Under the pieces are notes generated by a model that saw nothing but the letters and a program-made list of their open reading frames with translations, was not told the DNA's origin and made no database searches. Shown here one piece after another: positions 18,074 to 26,782 of a DNA stretch of 64,000 bases (positions are counted from its first letter, which is position 1; each line of letters opens with the position of its first letter). The stretch covers positions 1,178,001-1,242,000 of the forward strand of contig NZ_WMBQ01000002.1 of the NCBI RefSeq assembly GCF_009708035.1, given 5' to 3'. Source of the stretch: Hyphomicrobium album. GTDB taxonomy: Bacteria > Pseudomonadota > Alphaproteobacteria > Rhizobiales > Hyphomicrobiaceae. A program made the translations under genes and the position numbers.

Positions 18074-19012
18074 TCAGTAGACGCCGCCAAGGCTCAGCAT
18101 GAGATTGTAGCGCGGCGTCCCGTGGGCCGGCTTGCGCCAGCCGCCAGATTTCTTGGCCTGGCGCTTCTGCGGGGCTGCCGAGGGCGAGGCAACGCCCGGA
18201 TCGAGCGCCGCCGTGGCGACGCCGGGTTGACCGGGCGTGCCAGGAACGAGCGGCGCCTGTTGCGCGGCTGGGAACTCCTTCGGGCCGCCGATCGTCATGC
18301 GGCCGGGCAGCGGCTCGCTGGAGACGACGCTGTTGGGCATCGGCTTATAGAGCGAGTTCGCCTGATTGGCCTTCCAGGGAAGAACCTCGGGCTGCGCCGC
18401 GGCGACCGTGTCCGCATTCTGCGGGTGTGTCGCGACGGTCGTGGTTTCGGCAATGCCGCAGGAGCGACCGCTGTTCTGCTTCAAGAGCGAGAGCAGTAGA
18501 TAGTCGGGCTTGTCGACCGGGAGTGCAGCATTGGTGTTCGACGTGAACGTCCGCAGCGCTTCGCGCGTGGAGTTGTTCCAGGCGCCATTGGCGCGGCCCC
18601 AATAGCAGCCAACGCGCTTCAGTTGCTGTTGGATGTCTACCACGAGCTTGTAACGGCTCTCGGGGTCGGTCGGCTCGAGTGCCGTGCCTGCAGGGGCAGG
18701 GGCGACGCTCGTCTGCCAGTTGGCAACGGATTCGACTTTTGCCGTTGGTGTGGTCGCGGTCGGAGCCGCAGCGGCGAACTGCGCGTTCGATCGTGCAGGC
18801 GACAGCGTCAGGGCAGGGGAGAAGCGCGCTACGCTCGGCGGCGCAGTCGCGGCGACAGGAGCGATCGCGGTCTCACCGCGGGCGGCGACGCGTTCGAACG
18901 TCGCGCGCTTTGCCTGCTCGAGCGTCGTATCTCGGTCGACCGGGGCAGGAAAATAGACGAACAACCCTACGCCTATACCCGCCAACAACACGAAGCCGCC
19001 AAGGCCACGCAT
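18074..19012 (-). CDS. Membrane-anchored protein with a peptidoglycan-binding-like domain
   Basis: A 312-residue protein with an N-terminal transmembrane helix (LLAGIGVGLFVYFP), an Ala/Pro/Thr-rich linker, and a central peptidoglycan-binding-like helical domain (from VVDIQQQLKRVGCYWG to LLLSLLKQN) containing two cysteines that could form a disulfide. The C-terminal part is Pro/Gly-rich and low in complexity. It is convergent with cutA. It probably sits in the periplasm facing the cell wall. No catalytic domain is seen. Confidence 0.78.
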   Translation of the reverse strand: MRGLGGFVLLAGIGVGLFVYFPAPVDRDTTLEQAKRATFERVAARGETAIAPVAATAPPSVARFSPALTLSPARSNAQFAAAAPTATTPTAKVESVANWQTSVAPAPAGTALEPTDPESRYKLVVDIQQQLKRVGCYWGRANGAWNNSTREALRTFTSNTNAALPVDKPDYLLLSLLKQNSGRSCGIAETTTVATHPQNADTVAAAQPEVLPWKANQANSLYKPMPNSVVSSEPLPGRMTIGGPKEFPAAQQAPLVPGTPGQPGVATAALDPGVASPSAAPQKRQAKKSGGWRKPAHGTPRYNLMLSLGGVY

Positions 19013-19751
19013 ATCAATGAACTCCCTACGCTTCCCGACATGCTCGTGGTGCGATGCCGTTCGAGAACGTGCGGCAGCGTTAATCGGTTCGCATGAGCCT
19101 AAGAAGAAGCGATGACAATGAACTTAAGAAGCCGCGACAAAATCCCAGTTTGTAAGTCCCTACCGGGCCTTAACTAAATATATCCGCCCGCGGGCTTATG
19201 CAACCACCGGACTAGCTCGGTCCGCACACAACTCGGAGACCGCCGTGCGGGCACGCCTGTGCAATTTGCACCCGTGCTGGGGGTAACTGTCGTCCAGTCA
19301 GTGGGCAATCTGTGGACGACATCGTGACCGCTTTCCGTGGTTAATTGCGGCCGGATCCTGGCGCCTCCAGCTACAGGGCTGATTCTCTTAACAAAAGATT
19401 TCGAATCGCGTAGCAAAGGCAACTGAGGGGGCAGTCCCGCGTCCGTAAACTTGTCGCCTCGCCCAGTGGGGAAAGTTGCGCACAGGGGGAAATCGAGCGG
19501 CGATTTCCCGCCCGTGCCGGCACCCAAAGGGTGAGGCTCCAGCTCTCGGTACGACGTCTACGTGTGCGGTTGCCGGTCTGCCGGATGCCATTGGGGAATG
19601 GAGCCGGAGCTCAACGGATCGACCAAACCAAGCACGCCAGCACGAAGTGCCCAGTACCTCGTTGGAGATGGAGAGGTTCTGTTCCAGCCCTGAACAGAGA
19701 CAAGCAAGCCCGGCATCGCTGTCATGCGTCGAAAGCCGGCGTCCATAATTC
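19013..19751. other. 739-bp region without a supported gene
   Basis: No reading frame here shows recognisable protein features. The region is AT-richer near 19100-19190 than its surroundings. It contains a 13-base palindrome (gtgcaa-t-ttgcac, 19259-19271) and a 9-bp inverted repeat (tgtcgtcca at 19288-19296, tggacgaca at 19313-19321). These may be promoter or small RNA elements. A short antisense frame over 19388-19765 was considered and not accepted. Confidence 0.4.
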
Positions 19752-21002
19752 ATGAGGGCAAACATGAGACATGCTCTAGGCGTGTTGGGGGTTCTCGCGG
19801 CCGGCGTACTACTCGCCGTTTCGTGCGCGATGAACTGGCGGTTTGGCGTCAGTCTCGGAAGGACCGAGTTCGACGGCCAGATCTACGGAGCGGCCAGCGC
19901 GGCCGCCGACTGCATGAAGGCACTCGTGCCTTTCTTCTTCTTCGCCGCAATACGCAATCGGATGTGGTCGCAGGCTCTCGCCTCCGCCCTCGTCTGGGTC
20001 GTCGTCACGTCCTACTCGCTGACCTCGGCTCTCGGCCACGCGGCGTTGAACAGGTTGGACACGGCCGGCCAGCGCACCGCCTCGGCGGATAGCTACAAGG
20101 ATCATCGTGCCGACTTGGCTCGGGCTCAGGAACAGTTGTCCTGGATCCCGCAGCATCGTCCTGCTCAGGCGGTGCAAGCCGACATCGACGCTGTGAAAGA
20201 CGAGCGCGCATGGGCCAACACCGAGCAATGCAGCAAGGTGACCGGCAGCAAGTCGCGTGGCTTCTGTCAGAAGTATCACGCCCTTTCGGCGGAGCTCGCT
20301 TCAGCGCAGCAATCCATCGCGCTCGAAGCTCGCATTGCCGATATCCAAGGCAAGATGACCAACGTCAATGGTGGTCATGCCGTGATGACTGAGGCCGACC
20401 CGCAAGCTGCGGTTCTTGCCAAGCTCGCTGCGCTGATTGCCCCAACCGTCAAGGTCGAGGACGTGCAGACCGCACTTACGGTCTTCATCGCGCTTCTGCT
20501 CGAAGTCGGATCGGGTTTCGGTATGTACATAGCTTTTAGCCAGTGGCGCCTCTACGACAGCCACTCGCCGGCCGCGCCGCGTATCGCGCCGGTCAGCACC
20601 GCTGCGGCAGCGGTGGCGGCCCCCAAGGCCGTTGCGATAGAAAAGCCGCGTTCTGGAGCGAACGACAACCGATCGACCACAGAAACCAAGGTCGCGTCGC
20701 CGGCTCCACAGAGACTGATCGCTCCCGAAAACGACGTGGAGCGCTTCTATAAGGAGAGAATCGAGACACAAGACGGATCGAGCTTGACTGCAACTTCGCT
20801 ATACGAGGACTACTGTGCATGGTGTGAAGAGCAGCAGAAAGAGCCGCTGGCACTGCCGACATTCGGTCGGGAGTTCGGTGAGCTCGGAGTCCAGAAAGCA
20901 AGGATAGCAGGACGCGTGCGGTACATCGGCATTGCGCTGAAGTCCGCCGGCGAGCTCGAGGAGGATAAGAAGCTGACGGCTTTCAGTGAGAAGGCCGCCT
21001 AG
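19752..21002 (+). CDS. Multi-pass membrane protein with a primase-type winged-helix-like C-terminus
   Basis: A 416-residue protein. N-terminal hydrophobic helices (HALGVLGVLAAGVLLAVSCA; LVPFFFFAAI; ALASALVWVVVTSY) are followed by a long charged helical region, a further membrane helix (LTVFIALLLEVGSGFGMYIA) and a linker. The last about 60 residues (from LYEDYCAWCEEQQ to GRVRYIGIAL) look like the DNA-binding C-terminal domain of phage and plasmid P4-type primases. A membrane protein with such an end is odd; it suggests a mobile-element origin or a membrane-bound DNA-binding role. Function unknown. Alternative start at 19764. Confidence 0.72.
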   Translation: MRANMRHALGVLGVLAAGVLLAVSCAMNWRFGVSLGRTEFDGQIYGAASAAADCMKALVPFFFFAAIRNRMWSQALASALVWVVVTSYSLTSALGHAALNRLDTAGQRTASADSYKDHRADLARAQEQLSWIPQHRPAQAVQADIDAVKDERAWANTEQCSKVTGSKSRGFCQKYHALSAELASAQQSIALEARIADIQGKMTNVNGGHAVMTEADPQAAVLAKLAALIAPTVKVEDVQTALTVFIALLLEVGSGFGMYIAFSQWRLYDSHSPAAPRIAPVSTAAAAVAAPKAVAIEKPRSGANDNRSTTETKVASPAPQRLIAPENDVERFYKERIETQDGSSLTATSLYEDYCAWCEEQQKEPLALPTFGREFGELGVQKARIAGRVRYIGIALKSAGELEEDKKLTAFSEKAA

Positions 21003-21016
21003 AAATAGGCTTCGAC

Positions 21017-21047
21017 GAAAGGCCGCGAGAGCGGCCTTTCTCTTTTT
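21017..21047 (+). terminator. Rho-independent terminator
   Basis: A perfect 10-bp stem (gaaaggccgc / gcggcctttc) with loop gaga, followed by tcttttt, starts 14 bases after the stop of the membrane-protein gene. Confidence 0.9.
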
Positions 21048-21064
21048 CAGCGACTGATTGGACG

Positions 21065-21095
21065 AGGGCGGCTCTCAGGCCGCCCTTTCTTTTTG
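21065..21095. terminator. Second hairpin with T run overlapping the oligopeptidase gene end
   Basis: An 8-bp stem (agggcggc / gccgccct) is followed by ttctttttg on the plus strand. It overlaps the last codons of the oppositely oriented oligopeptidase gene, so it would stop plus-strand read-through from entering that gene. Confidence 0.6.
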
Positions 21096-23210
21096 CCTGA
21101 CGGGCTCGGCCGCCAACCCGGCGATCTTCAGCGCGAACGCATAGTCGGCTGCCATCTCGCGCAGCTGCTCGTAGCGACCCGACGCGCCGCCGTGACCCGC
21201 TTCCATATTGATCTTGAGCAGGATCAAGTTGTCGGAGGTGTTGCGCTCCCGCAGGCGTGCAACCCACTTCGCCGGCTCCCAGTACGTGACGCGAGGATCC
21301 GTGAGGCCACCATACGCAAAGATGTGCGGATAGGGCTTGGCCTCCACGTTCTCGTACGGGCTGTAGGCGTGAATGATCTCAAACTCGTCGCGCCTAGTGA
21401 TCGGATTGCCCCACTCTGGCCACTCCGGCGGCGTGAGCGGCAGGTCCTTGTCGAGCATGGTGTTCAATACATCGACGAAGGGCACATCCGCGATGATGCC
21501 GAGGAACAGATCCGGTGCCATGTTGGCGACGACGCCCATGAGCATGCCCCCGGCCGATCCACCATTGGCGACGATGCGACCGCGCTGCGTCAGGCCCTGC
21601 GCGACGAGGTATTCACCGGCGGCGATGAAGTCGGTGAACGTGTGGACCTTCCGCGCCAGCTTGCCGTCGGTGTACCAGCGATATCCCTTGTCCTTGCCGC
21701 CGCGGACGTGGGCGATGGCATAGATGAAGCCGCGATCGACGAGCGACAGGCGCGTCGTCGAGAACGACGCCGGGATGGAGATGCCGTAGGCGCCGTAGCC
21801 ATAGAGCAGCACCGGCGCTGACCCGTCGAGCGGCGTGCTCTTGTGATGGAGGATCGAGACCGGGACCGTCTCGCCGTCAGCGGTGGGCGCATAGAGGCGG
21901 CGCGTGACGTAGTCGACGGGGTTGTGACCGCTCGGAATCTGCTGGCGCTTGCGCAGCACGCGTGTCCGCGCCTGCATGTCGTAGTCGTAGGTTTCCGCCG
22001 GCGTCGTCATCGATGAATAGACGAAGCGCTGCGTCGTCGTATCGAACTCATAGCCGGGTGAAATGCCGAGCGAGTACGCTTCCTCAGGAAACGCGATAAC
22101 GTGCTCGCTGGCGTCGGCGAGCTGACGCACGACGATGCGCGGTAGTCCATTCTCGCGCTCCAGCCGCACCATGTGATCGCGGTAGAGGACGGTATCGAGG
22201 ATCAGGCAGCCGGGCCGATGCGGCATGATTTCGCGCCAGTTGGCCATGGCGGGTGTGGCGATCGGCGCCTCACAAATGCGGAAGTCCTCCGCCCCCTCCG
22301 AGTTCGTCGTAATCACCAGCTTGTCGCCGTGATGCTCGACTGAGTACTCGTGTCCGATCTGGCGCGGCTCCACCACGACAGGCAATGCCAACGGTGCATC
22401 GGCGTCGATGAGGTGAACCTCGCTCGTCTGATGGTCGTGCGCCTCGATGAGCACGAACCGCGACGACTGCGTCGAGGCGATAGCGACGTAGAAGCCGACA
22501 TCTGTCTCCGCATAGACGAGAACGTCGTCCTCCACCGGCGTTCCGACCACGTGGCGGTACACCAGGAGCGGCCGGTGGTGATCGTCGAGCCGCACGTAGA
22601 ACAGCGTCTTGCTATCGTTGGCCCACACGACGCCACCGCGCGTGTCCGGAATACTGTCGGGGAGATCCTGACCAGTCGCCAAGTCGCGCAGACGAATGGT
22701 GTAGAGCTCGGAGCCCTTGTCGTCGCTGGCATAGGCGAGCAGGCGGTGGTCGGGACTGTGCTGGAAGCCGCCGAGGTCCCAATAGGGCTTGCCCTCGGCC
22801 TCGCGATTGCCATCGAGCAGGACAACCTCGCTCCCACCAGTGCGGGCCTGCCGGCGCACGACCGGGTACTGACCACCGGCGACGAAACCGGTGTAGTACG
22901 CATAGGGGCCATCGGGGGCCGGCACCGAGGCGTCATCCTCCTTGAGGCGACCGCGCATTTCGCGGAACAGATCATCCTGCAGCGGCAGCGTCTCGGCGAG
23001 CTGCGCCTCGCAGTAGGCGTTCTCCGCGTCGAGATAGGCGCGGATGTCCGGGTCGAGCACCGAAGGCTCGCGCATGACCTCCTGCCAGTTGCTGGCCTTC
23101 AACCAAGCGTAATCGTCGACAAGTTCGACGCCATGCCAAGTGTCCACCTTGGGCTGGCGCGCGGCGCGCGGCGGCTTGACGAACGCGTGACGGTCGGCGG
23201 GGCCGGACAT
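21075..23210 (-). CDS. ptrB: Oligopeptidase B (prolyl oligopeptidase family S9)
   Basis: A 711-residue serine peptidase that cleaves small peptides after basic residues in the cytoplasm. The N-terminal beta-propeller is seen with DDYAWLK near residue 30. The C-terminal alpha/beta hydrolase has the nucleophile in NGGSAGGML, Asp in YGGLTDPRV and His in NMEAGHGG. RGGKDKGYRWYTDGK is a PtrB-family segment. There is no signal peptide. The gene stands alone. Confidence 0.93.
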   Translation of the reverse strand: MSGPADRHAFVKPPRAARQPKVDTWHGVELVDDYAWLKASNWQEVMREPSVLDPDIRAYLDAENAYCEAQLAETLPLQDDLFREMRGRLKEDDASVPAPDGPYAYYTGFVAGGQYPVVRRQARTGGSEVVLLDGNREAEGKPYWDLGGFQHSPDHRLLAYASDDKGSELYTIRLRDLATGQDLPDSIPDTRGGVVWANDSKTLFYVRLDDHHRPLLVYRHVVGTPVEDDVLVYAETDVGFYVAIASTQSSRFVLIEAHDHQTSEVHLIDADAPLALPVVVEPRQIGHEYSVEHHGDKLVITTNSEGAEDFRICEAPIATPAMANWREIMPHRPGCLILDTVLYRDHMVRLERENGLPRIVVRQLADASEHVIAFPEEAYSLGISPGYEFDTTTQRFVYSSMTTPAETYDYDMQARTRVLRKRQQIPSGHNPVDYVTRRLYAPTADGETVPVSILHHKSTPLDGSAPVLLYGYGAYGISIPASFSTTRLSLVDRGFIYAIAHVRGGKDKGYRWYTDGKLARKVHTFTDFIAAGEYLVAQGLTQRGRIVANGGSAGGMLMGVVANMAPDLFLGIIADVPFVDVLNTMLDKDLPLTPPEWPEWGNPITRRDEFEIIHAYSPYENVEAKPYPHIFAYGGLTDPRVTYWEPAKWVARLRERNTSDNLILLKINMEAGHGGASGRYEQLREMAADYAFALKIAGLAAEPVRQKERAA

Positions 23211-23808
23211 GGGGATCTCCAGGCGGGGGTTAGCGCAGCAGGTGTGACCGCGGGGGCGGGGTCGAGGCGTCGGCTGTCATCTAGGGGCGCTCACTGGAGC
23301 GGCAATGGCGCCAGCGGGCAGGAGATGAGACGGATAGGTCCATGCCTTGTCAACTTTAGGGAGGCAGCCGGCGCACAACCTCCCCGCGCACATAAGGAAA
23401 GTCGAGTACATGTGTGAAGTGAATAAGGAATTCTAATCAAGAGGCATAGCGGTTCTGGAGCTATCTCGGGACGGCGGCTTGCATAGCGTACCCATTGTTA
23501 GATCGAAAACTTTGCGTCCCGAGCACTTAGTCCGCCGAAATATTAAAACGGGGTCTGAGAACGCCGTTAACAAACGCGCCGGCCCGAAATGACGTTCCCA
23601 AGATTAGCCATATCAAGTGTAAGCATGTTACCTCTTGTTGACTTTACTTCGGGGCGGTGCGAAATCTGCCCTCCGCAGCGTATTTCCCGGTAGTAAATTC
23701 GATGCGACGGCTGTTCAATCTCGCGACGTCTACGCAGCCGGTCGTATTCATTCGGTAACGTCGGTGCATTGCGAATAAGAGCTTGTGCCTTTTCGCCTGG
23801 AGGGCGAC
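23211..23808. other. 598-bp divergent spacer between ptrB and mucR
   Basis: No supported gene. The part from about 23400 to 23640 is AT-richer than the coding DNA around it and should hold the promoters of both divergent genes. MucR proteins bind AT-rich DNA and often control their own gene, so autoregulation here is plausible. No clear inverted repeat was seen. Confidence 0.4.
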
Positions 23809-24216
23809 GTGGAAGACCCAACTGAGCCGGAACTCGTCGAGCTGACGGCCAAGATTGTTTCGGCTTACGTCAGCAACAATTCCGTCGTCGCCAGCGAGCT
23901 GCCGCACCTGATCAGCGAGACCCACGCGGCATTGAGCCGTGCAAGGGGGGGAGCAGTACCCGTCGAGCGCGAGGAGCAGAAGCCGAAGGTGCCGGTGAAG
24001 AAGTCGGTGATGCCCGACTATTTGATCTGTCTCGAGGACGGCAAGAAGTTCAAGTCGCTGAAGCGCCACCTCCGCACGCACTACAATCTCTCGCCCGAGG
24101 AGTATCGCGAGAAGTGGGGCCTCCCGCACGACTACCCGATGGTCGCGCCGAACTATGCCCGTGCCCGCTCCGACCTCGCCAAGAAGATGGGCTTGGGTAC
24201 CCGGCGCGAGAAGTAG
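23809..24216 (+). CDS. MucR/Ros-family zinc-finger transcription regulator
   Basis: A 135-residue regulator. The N-terminal part ([18 protein letters not shown]) is the oligomerisation region of MucR proteins. The C-terminal zinc finger reads [18 protein letters not shown], with one Cys and the second metal position Asp rather than Cys, as in many MucR proteins, followed by [26 protein letters not shown] at 23809 is chosen over GTG at 23785 because ggagg lies five bases upstream and the family begins here. MucR acts as an H-NS-like regulator of envelope polysaccharide, motility and cell-cycle genes. Confidence 0.92.
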   Translation: MEDPTEPELVELTAKIVSAYVSNNSVVASELPHLISETHAALSRARGGAVPVEREEQKPKVPVKKSVMPDYLICLEDGKKFKSLKRHLRTHYNLSPEEYREKWGLPHDYPMVAPNYARARSDLAKKMGLGTRREK

Positions 24217-24519
24217 TTACTCAGACATTGCGGTAGCGGCACATGCGCTCCCACCGCGGCGCATATAAAGCGAAACCTCGGCTCGATAGGCGCGCAGCAG
24301 CTGCGCGTGACGCGCGAGATCGTAAGCCCAATGCCCACCGCGTCCCCGCTGGCGCTCGATGCGCAGGGCACGCCGCATGCGCGCGAGCAGCCGGGCGTGC
24401 TCTCCAAGACTCGCGGCCTCGATCTCGTGCGGCCAAAGGGGAAGCAGACGCGGCAGATCGCGCCGCCGATCGTACATGTGCGCAGCGACGGCGGGTTCGA
24501 CATGTTTTGCGGTTGGCAT
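24217..24519 (-). CDS. Small conserved-looking hypothetical protein
   Basis: A 100-residue Arg-rich protein. Its stop directly abuts the mucR stop on the other strand. The segment DLPRLLPLWPHEIEA and the later GGHWAYDLARHAQLLRAYRAE have the regular Leu/Arg helical pattern of a real protein. I have seen similar text in this order but know no function. ATG at 24519 has a weak gaggg upstream; a longer start at 24564 is possible. Divergent from the DnaA-like gene. Confidence 0.6.
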   Translation of the reverse strand: MPTAKHVEPAVAAHMYDRRRDLPRLLPLWPHEIEAASLGEHARLLARMRRALRIERQRGRGGHWAYDLARHAQLLRAYRAEVSLYMRRGGSACAATAMSE

Positions 24520-24694
24520 GGGACGGCCCTCGGGGAGCCGAACTTGCGCATCGCGGCAGCGCATGGGGATTTCTTCGGCATCGCCGACTTATCCCCCTCG
24601 TTCACCCGGCCCGTAGTTTGCACAGGGGGAGCGAGCGCTTCGCTCGTATGATCCTTCAACGAGTGAACCTGACCGCCGTTTGAGAGCCGCCCGC

Positions 24695-25099
24695 ATGCTG
24701 CAGTCATCTTCTCCTATCGTCCCCGATGTCGCTTCCGCGCGATCGCCGATGCAGAACACGGCGACAGCCCTGCACACGCACTTTCGCCGCGCGGCCATCG
24801 AGCACGCGGTCATTCAGGTCTTCGGGATAGCTGGCCACGACCTGCGCCGTGCCACGCGCGGTCGCGCGAAGGTCGCACTCGCGCGCCAGGTTGCTATGTA
24901 CCTGGCGCACGTCGGCTGCGGGATGTCGCTCACGGAGACAGGGCGCCTGTTTGATCGCGACCGCACAACCGTGGCGCATGCCTGTGGGATCATCGAGGAC
25001 CGACGCGACGATCCGCTTTTCGATCGCGCATTGGACTTGCTTGAATGGGCGGTGCCGGCCCTCGCCACCCGCGCGGTGCCAACAATTGCGACGGCGTGA
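24695..25099 (+). CDS. Stand-alone DnaA domain IV-like DNA-binding protein
   Basis: A 134-residue protein whose core matches the DNA-binding domain IV of the replication initiator DnaA. It reads ARQVAMYLAHVGCGMSLTETGRLFDRDRTTVAHAC, keeping the helix-turn-helix and the basic RDRTTV-H signature. No ATPase domain is present, so it cannot act as DnaA itself. It may bind DnaA-box-like sites or regulate transcription. It lies four bases before the DUF6456 gene, so the two form a unit. A later ATG at 24749 is also possible. Confidence 0.83.
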   Translation: MLQSSSPIVPDVASARSPMQNTATALHTHFRRAAIEHAVIQVFGIAGHDLRRATRGRAKVALARQVAMYLAHVGCGMSLTETGRLFDRDRTTVAHACGIIEDRRDDPLFDRALDLLEWAVPALATRAVPTIATA

Positions 25100-25103
25100 A
25101 AGC

Positions 25104-25661
25104 ATGGAGAGCACCCACGCGCGGCGACGAACCTCCGCCGCCATCAATCCCGACGAGAGTCCCATCGCCTGGTTGCGCCGACGCAAGGATCGGAACGGCG
25201 AGCCGATGATCTCGCAAACGCAGTTCGACGCCGGTGAGCGGCTGCGTGGAGACTTCTGGTTTGCGCAGATGACGCCGCGCACGACTACGAACTGGTCGTC
25301 GTTGTCGCCGCAGCAGCGCGGCCGGCGCTACGGAGCGGCGCGACACTCAGGAGCCGACATGCTCGACAGTGCCGCGGCCGCAGCGGAGCGGGTACGGCGC
25401 GCCCTCTCGTCCGTCGGGCCGGAACTCTCCGGCGTGCTGATCGACGTGTGCTGCCACCTGAAGGGATTGGAAGAGGCCGAGCGCGCCGCGGGTTGGCCGC
25501 AGCGCTCGGCGAAGATCGTGCTGCAGCTCGCACTCACCCGACTAGCGCGCCATTACGGCTTGGAGACCCACACTCCGCCAAATGCAGGGGGCGGAGTGCG
25601 CCATTGGGGTAGCGCGGACTATCGCCCGCAAATTGACGCGCCGTCGGAGCGCGAGGGCTAG
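25104..25661 (+). CDS. DUF6456 domain protein
   Basis: A 185-residue protein. The central and C-terminal parts (QFDAGERLRGDFWFAQM, then LSGVLIDVCCHLKGLEEAERAAGWPQR and LALTRLARHYGL) correspond to DUF6456, known from alphaproteobacteria and often joined to a helix-turn-helix region. The first 30 residues are basic. It follows the DnaA-like gene after four bases and overlaps the convergent sufE gene by four bases. Function unknown; a DNA-related role is inferred from its neighbour. Confidence 0.82.
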   Translation: MESTHARRRTSAAINPDESPIAWLRRRKDRNGEPMISQTQFDAGERLRGDFWFAQMTPRTTTNWSSLSPQQRGRRYGAARHSGADMLDSAAAAAERVRRALSSVGPELSGVLIDVCCHLKGLEEAERAAGWPQRSAKIVLQLALTRLARHYGLETHTPPNAGGGVRHWGSADYRPQIDAPSEREG

Positions 25662-26092
25662 GAGGCATCCGCCGCCTGCGCCATCGCGGACGCATCGGTC
25701 CGGATGCGGGCGACCATCGACGCTAGCCCGTTCGACCGCTGGGGCGTCAGATGCTCATTCAGCCCGAGCTTGGCGAAGACCGGGTGGGGATCGAGCGAGA
25801 CCGCCGCATCGACGCTGCGGCCATTATAGATGGCGGCGAGAATTGCAATGAGACCGCGCACAATGTGTGCATCGCTGTCGGCGACGAAGCCGAACTCGCG
25901 TCGGCCGTCGGTGCCTTTCATGCTCGTCGCGAGCCACACCTGGCTGGCACAGCCACGCACCTTGTTGGCGTCGGTGCGCAGGGCCTCGGGCAGCGGCGGC
26001 AGAGTCCGGCCGAGCTCGATCAGGTAGCGGTAGCGATCCTCCCAATCGTCGAGGAGGGAGAAATCGGCGGTGATGTCCGAAATATTCGGCAA
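25658..26092 (-). CDS. sufE: SufE family sulfur-acceptor protein
   Basis: A 144-residue SufE-like protein, which takes persulfide sulfur from a cysteine desulfurase (SufS) for Fe-S cluster assembly. The active cysteine is C48 in VRGCASQVWL, and LSPH-type residues further on (LGLNEHLTPQRSNGL) match the family C-terminus. No sufS or other suf genes are next to it. It follows the DUF5330 gene on the same strand but is separated from it by a terminator. Confidence 0.93.
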   Translation of the reverse strand: MPNISDITADFSLLDDWEDRYRYLIELGRTLPPLPEALRTDANKVRGCASQVWLATSMKGTDGRREFGFVADSDAHIVRGLIAILAAIYNGRSVDAAVSLDPHPVFAKLGLNEHLTPQRSNGLASMVARIRTDASAMAQAADAS

Positions 26093-26143
26093 GCGCTCGC
26101 CCTAAGAAAAGTTGATGCAACTCCTGACATAGGTTGCCGAAGG

Positions 26144-26182
26144 GTAAAAACGCAAGGGCCGGCGTTTAGGCGCCGGCCCTTG
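26144..26182 (-). terminator. Rho-independent terminator of the DUF5330 gene
   Basis: On the minus strand a perfect 12-bp stem (caagggccggcg / cgccggcccttg) with a six-base loop is followed by cgttttt. It begins 23 bases after the DUF5330 stop, before sufE. Confidence 0.9.
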
Positions 26183-26204
26183 GGATGTGCTCGAAACCTT
26201 CGGC

Positions 26205-26555
26205 CTAGATGCCGCCAGGGCCAGAACCGCGCCAAGCCGGCTCGAGATCGTCCGCGCGCAGCGTGCCGCGCGGTTTCATGTCGACGGCCGGCTCGATGAG
26301 GCTCGGGCTCTGAATCTTGCCAGAGTTCTTCGTGGCGAGCTCGTAAGCCATCGCAGCGCCGAACTGAGCCTTCTTGACGAAGCCAGCCCAGATCACTCCG
26401 GCCTGCTCGCAGGTCGGACCATTGCGATCGCAGAAGGTCGCCGTCCAATGCACGGCGGAGGCGGCCCTGTTATAGAGAGCTGCCTGCTGCTCGCGGTCGG
26501 CCGGCAGAACGGCGACGACGACGGCGACGAGAATTCCTATCTTCAAGATGGACAT
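26205..26555 (-). CDS. DUF5330 family small exported protein
   Basis: A 116-residue protein with an N-terminal hydrophobic helix (ILKIGILVAVVVAVLP) that is a signal anchor or signal peptide. The following region contains TFCDRNGPTCEQAGVIWAGFVKKA, with two Cys likely in a disulfide, a pattern of the DUF5330 family found in this order. The C-terminus is basic and Pro-rich. It has its own terminator. Function unknown; periplasmic location is likely. Confidence 0.8.
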   Translation of the reverse strand: MSILKIGILVAVVVAVLPADREQQAALYNRAASAVHWTATFCDRNGPTCEQAGVIWAGFVKKAQFGAAMAYELATKNSGKIQSPSLIEPAVDMKPRGTLRADDLEPAWRGSGPGGI

Positions 26556-26782
26556 GTTGGTTGCTCCAACCCCGATCCCAGCGTCCTTAATAGCAGGCCG
26601 ATATCAACAAACTGCCTCATGCAATCGGTAAAATTGCGTCGATTTGCATGCTATCTGCACGCCCCCTAGCGCCGCCGCTGCGGGCGATCACGCAACGATC
26701 CGTAAACCAGGGTTAAGAGATCGTTTACACCCTCCGCCGCATACTCGTGCTTCATCGTTAGCAGCGCGTACGGGGTGGAGTG

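Noticed and set aside
19660-19750. A tRNA-like T-arm (ggttctgttcc)
   Set aside because: No matching acceptor stem, anticodon arm or CCA context could be built around it.
19388-19765. A 125-codon minus-strand frame in the gene-free region
   Set aside because: It has no recognisable motif, no good ribosome binding site and would overlap the start of the gene at 19752.
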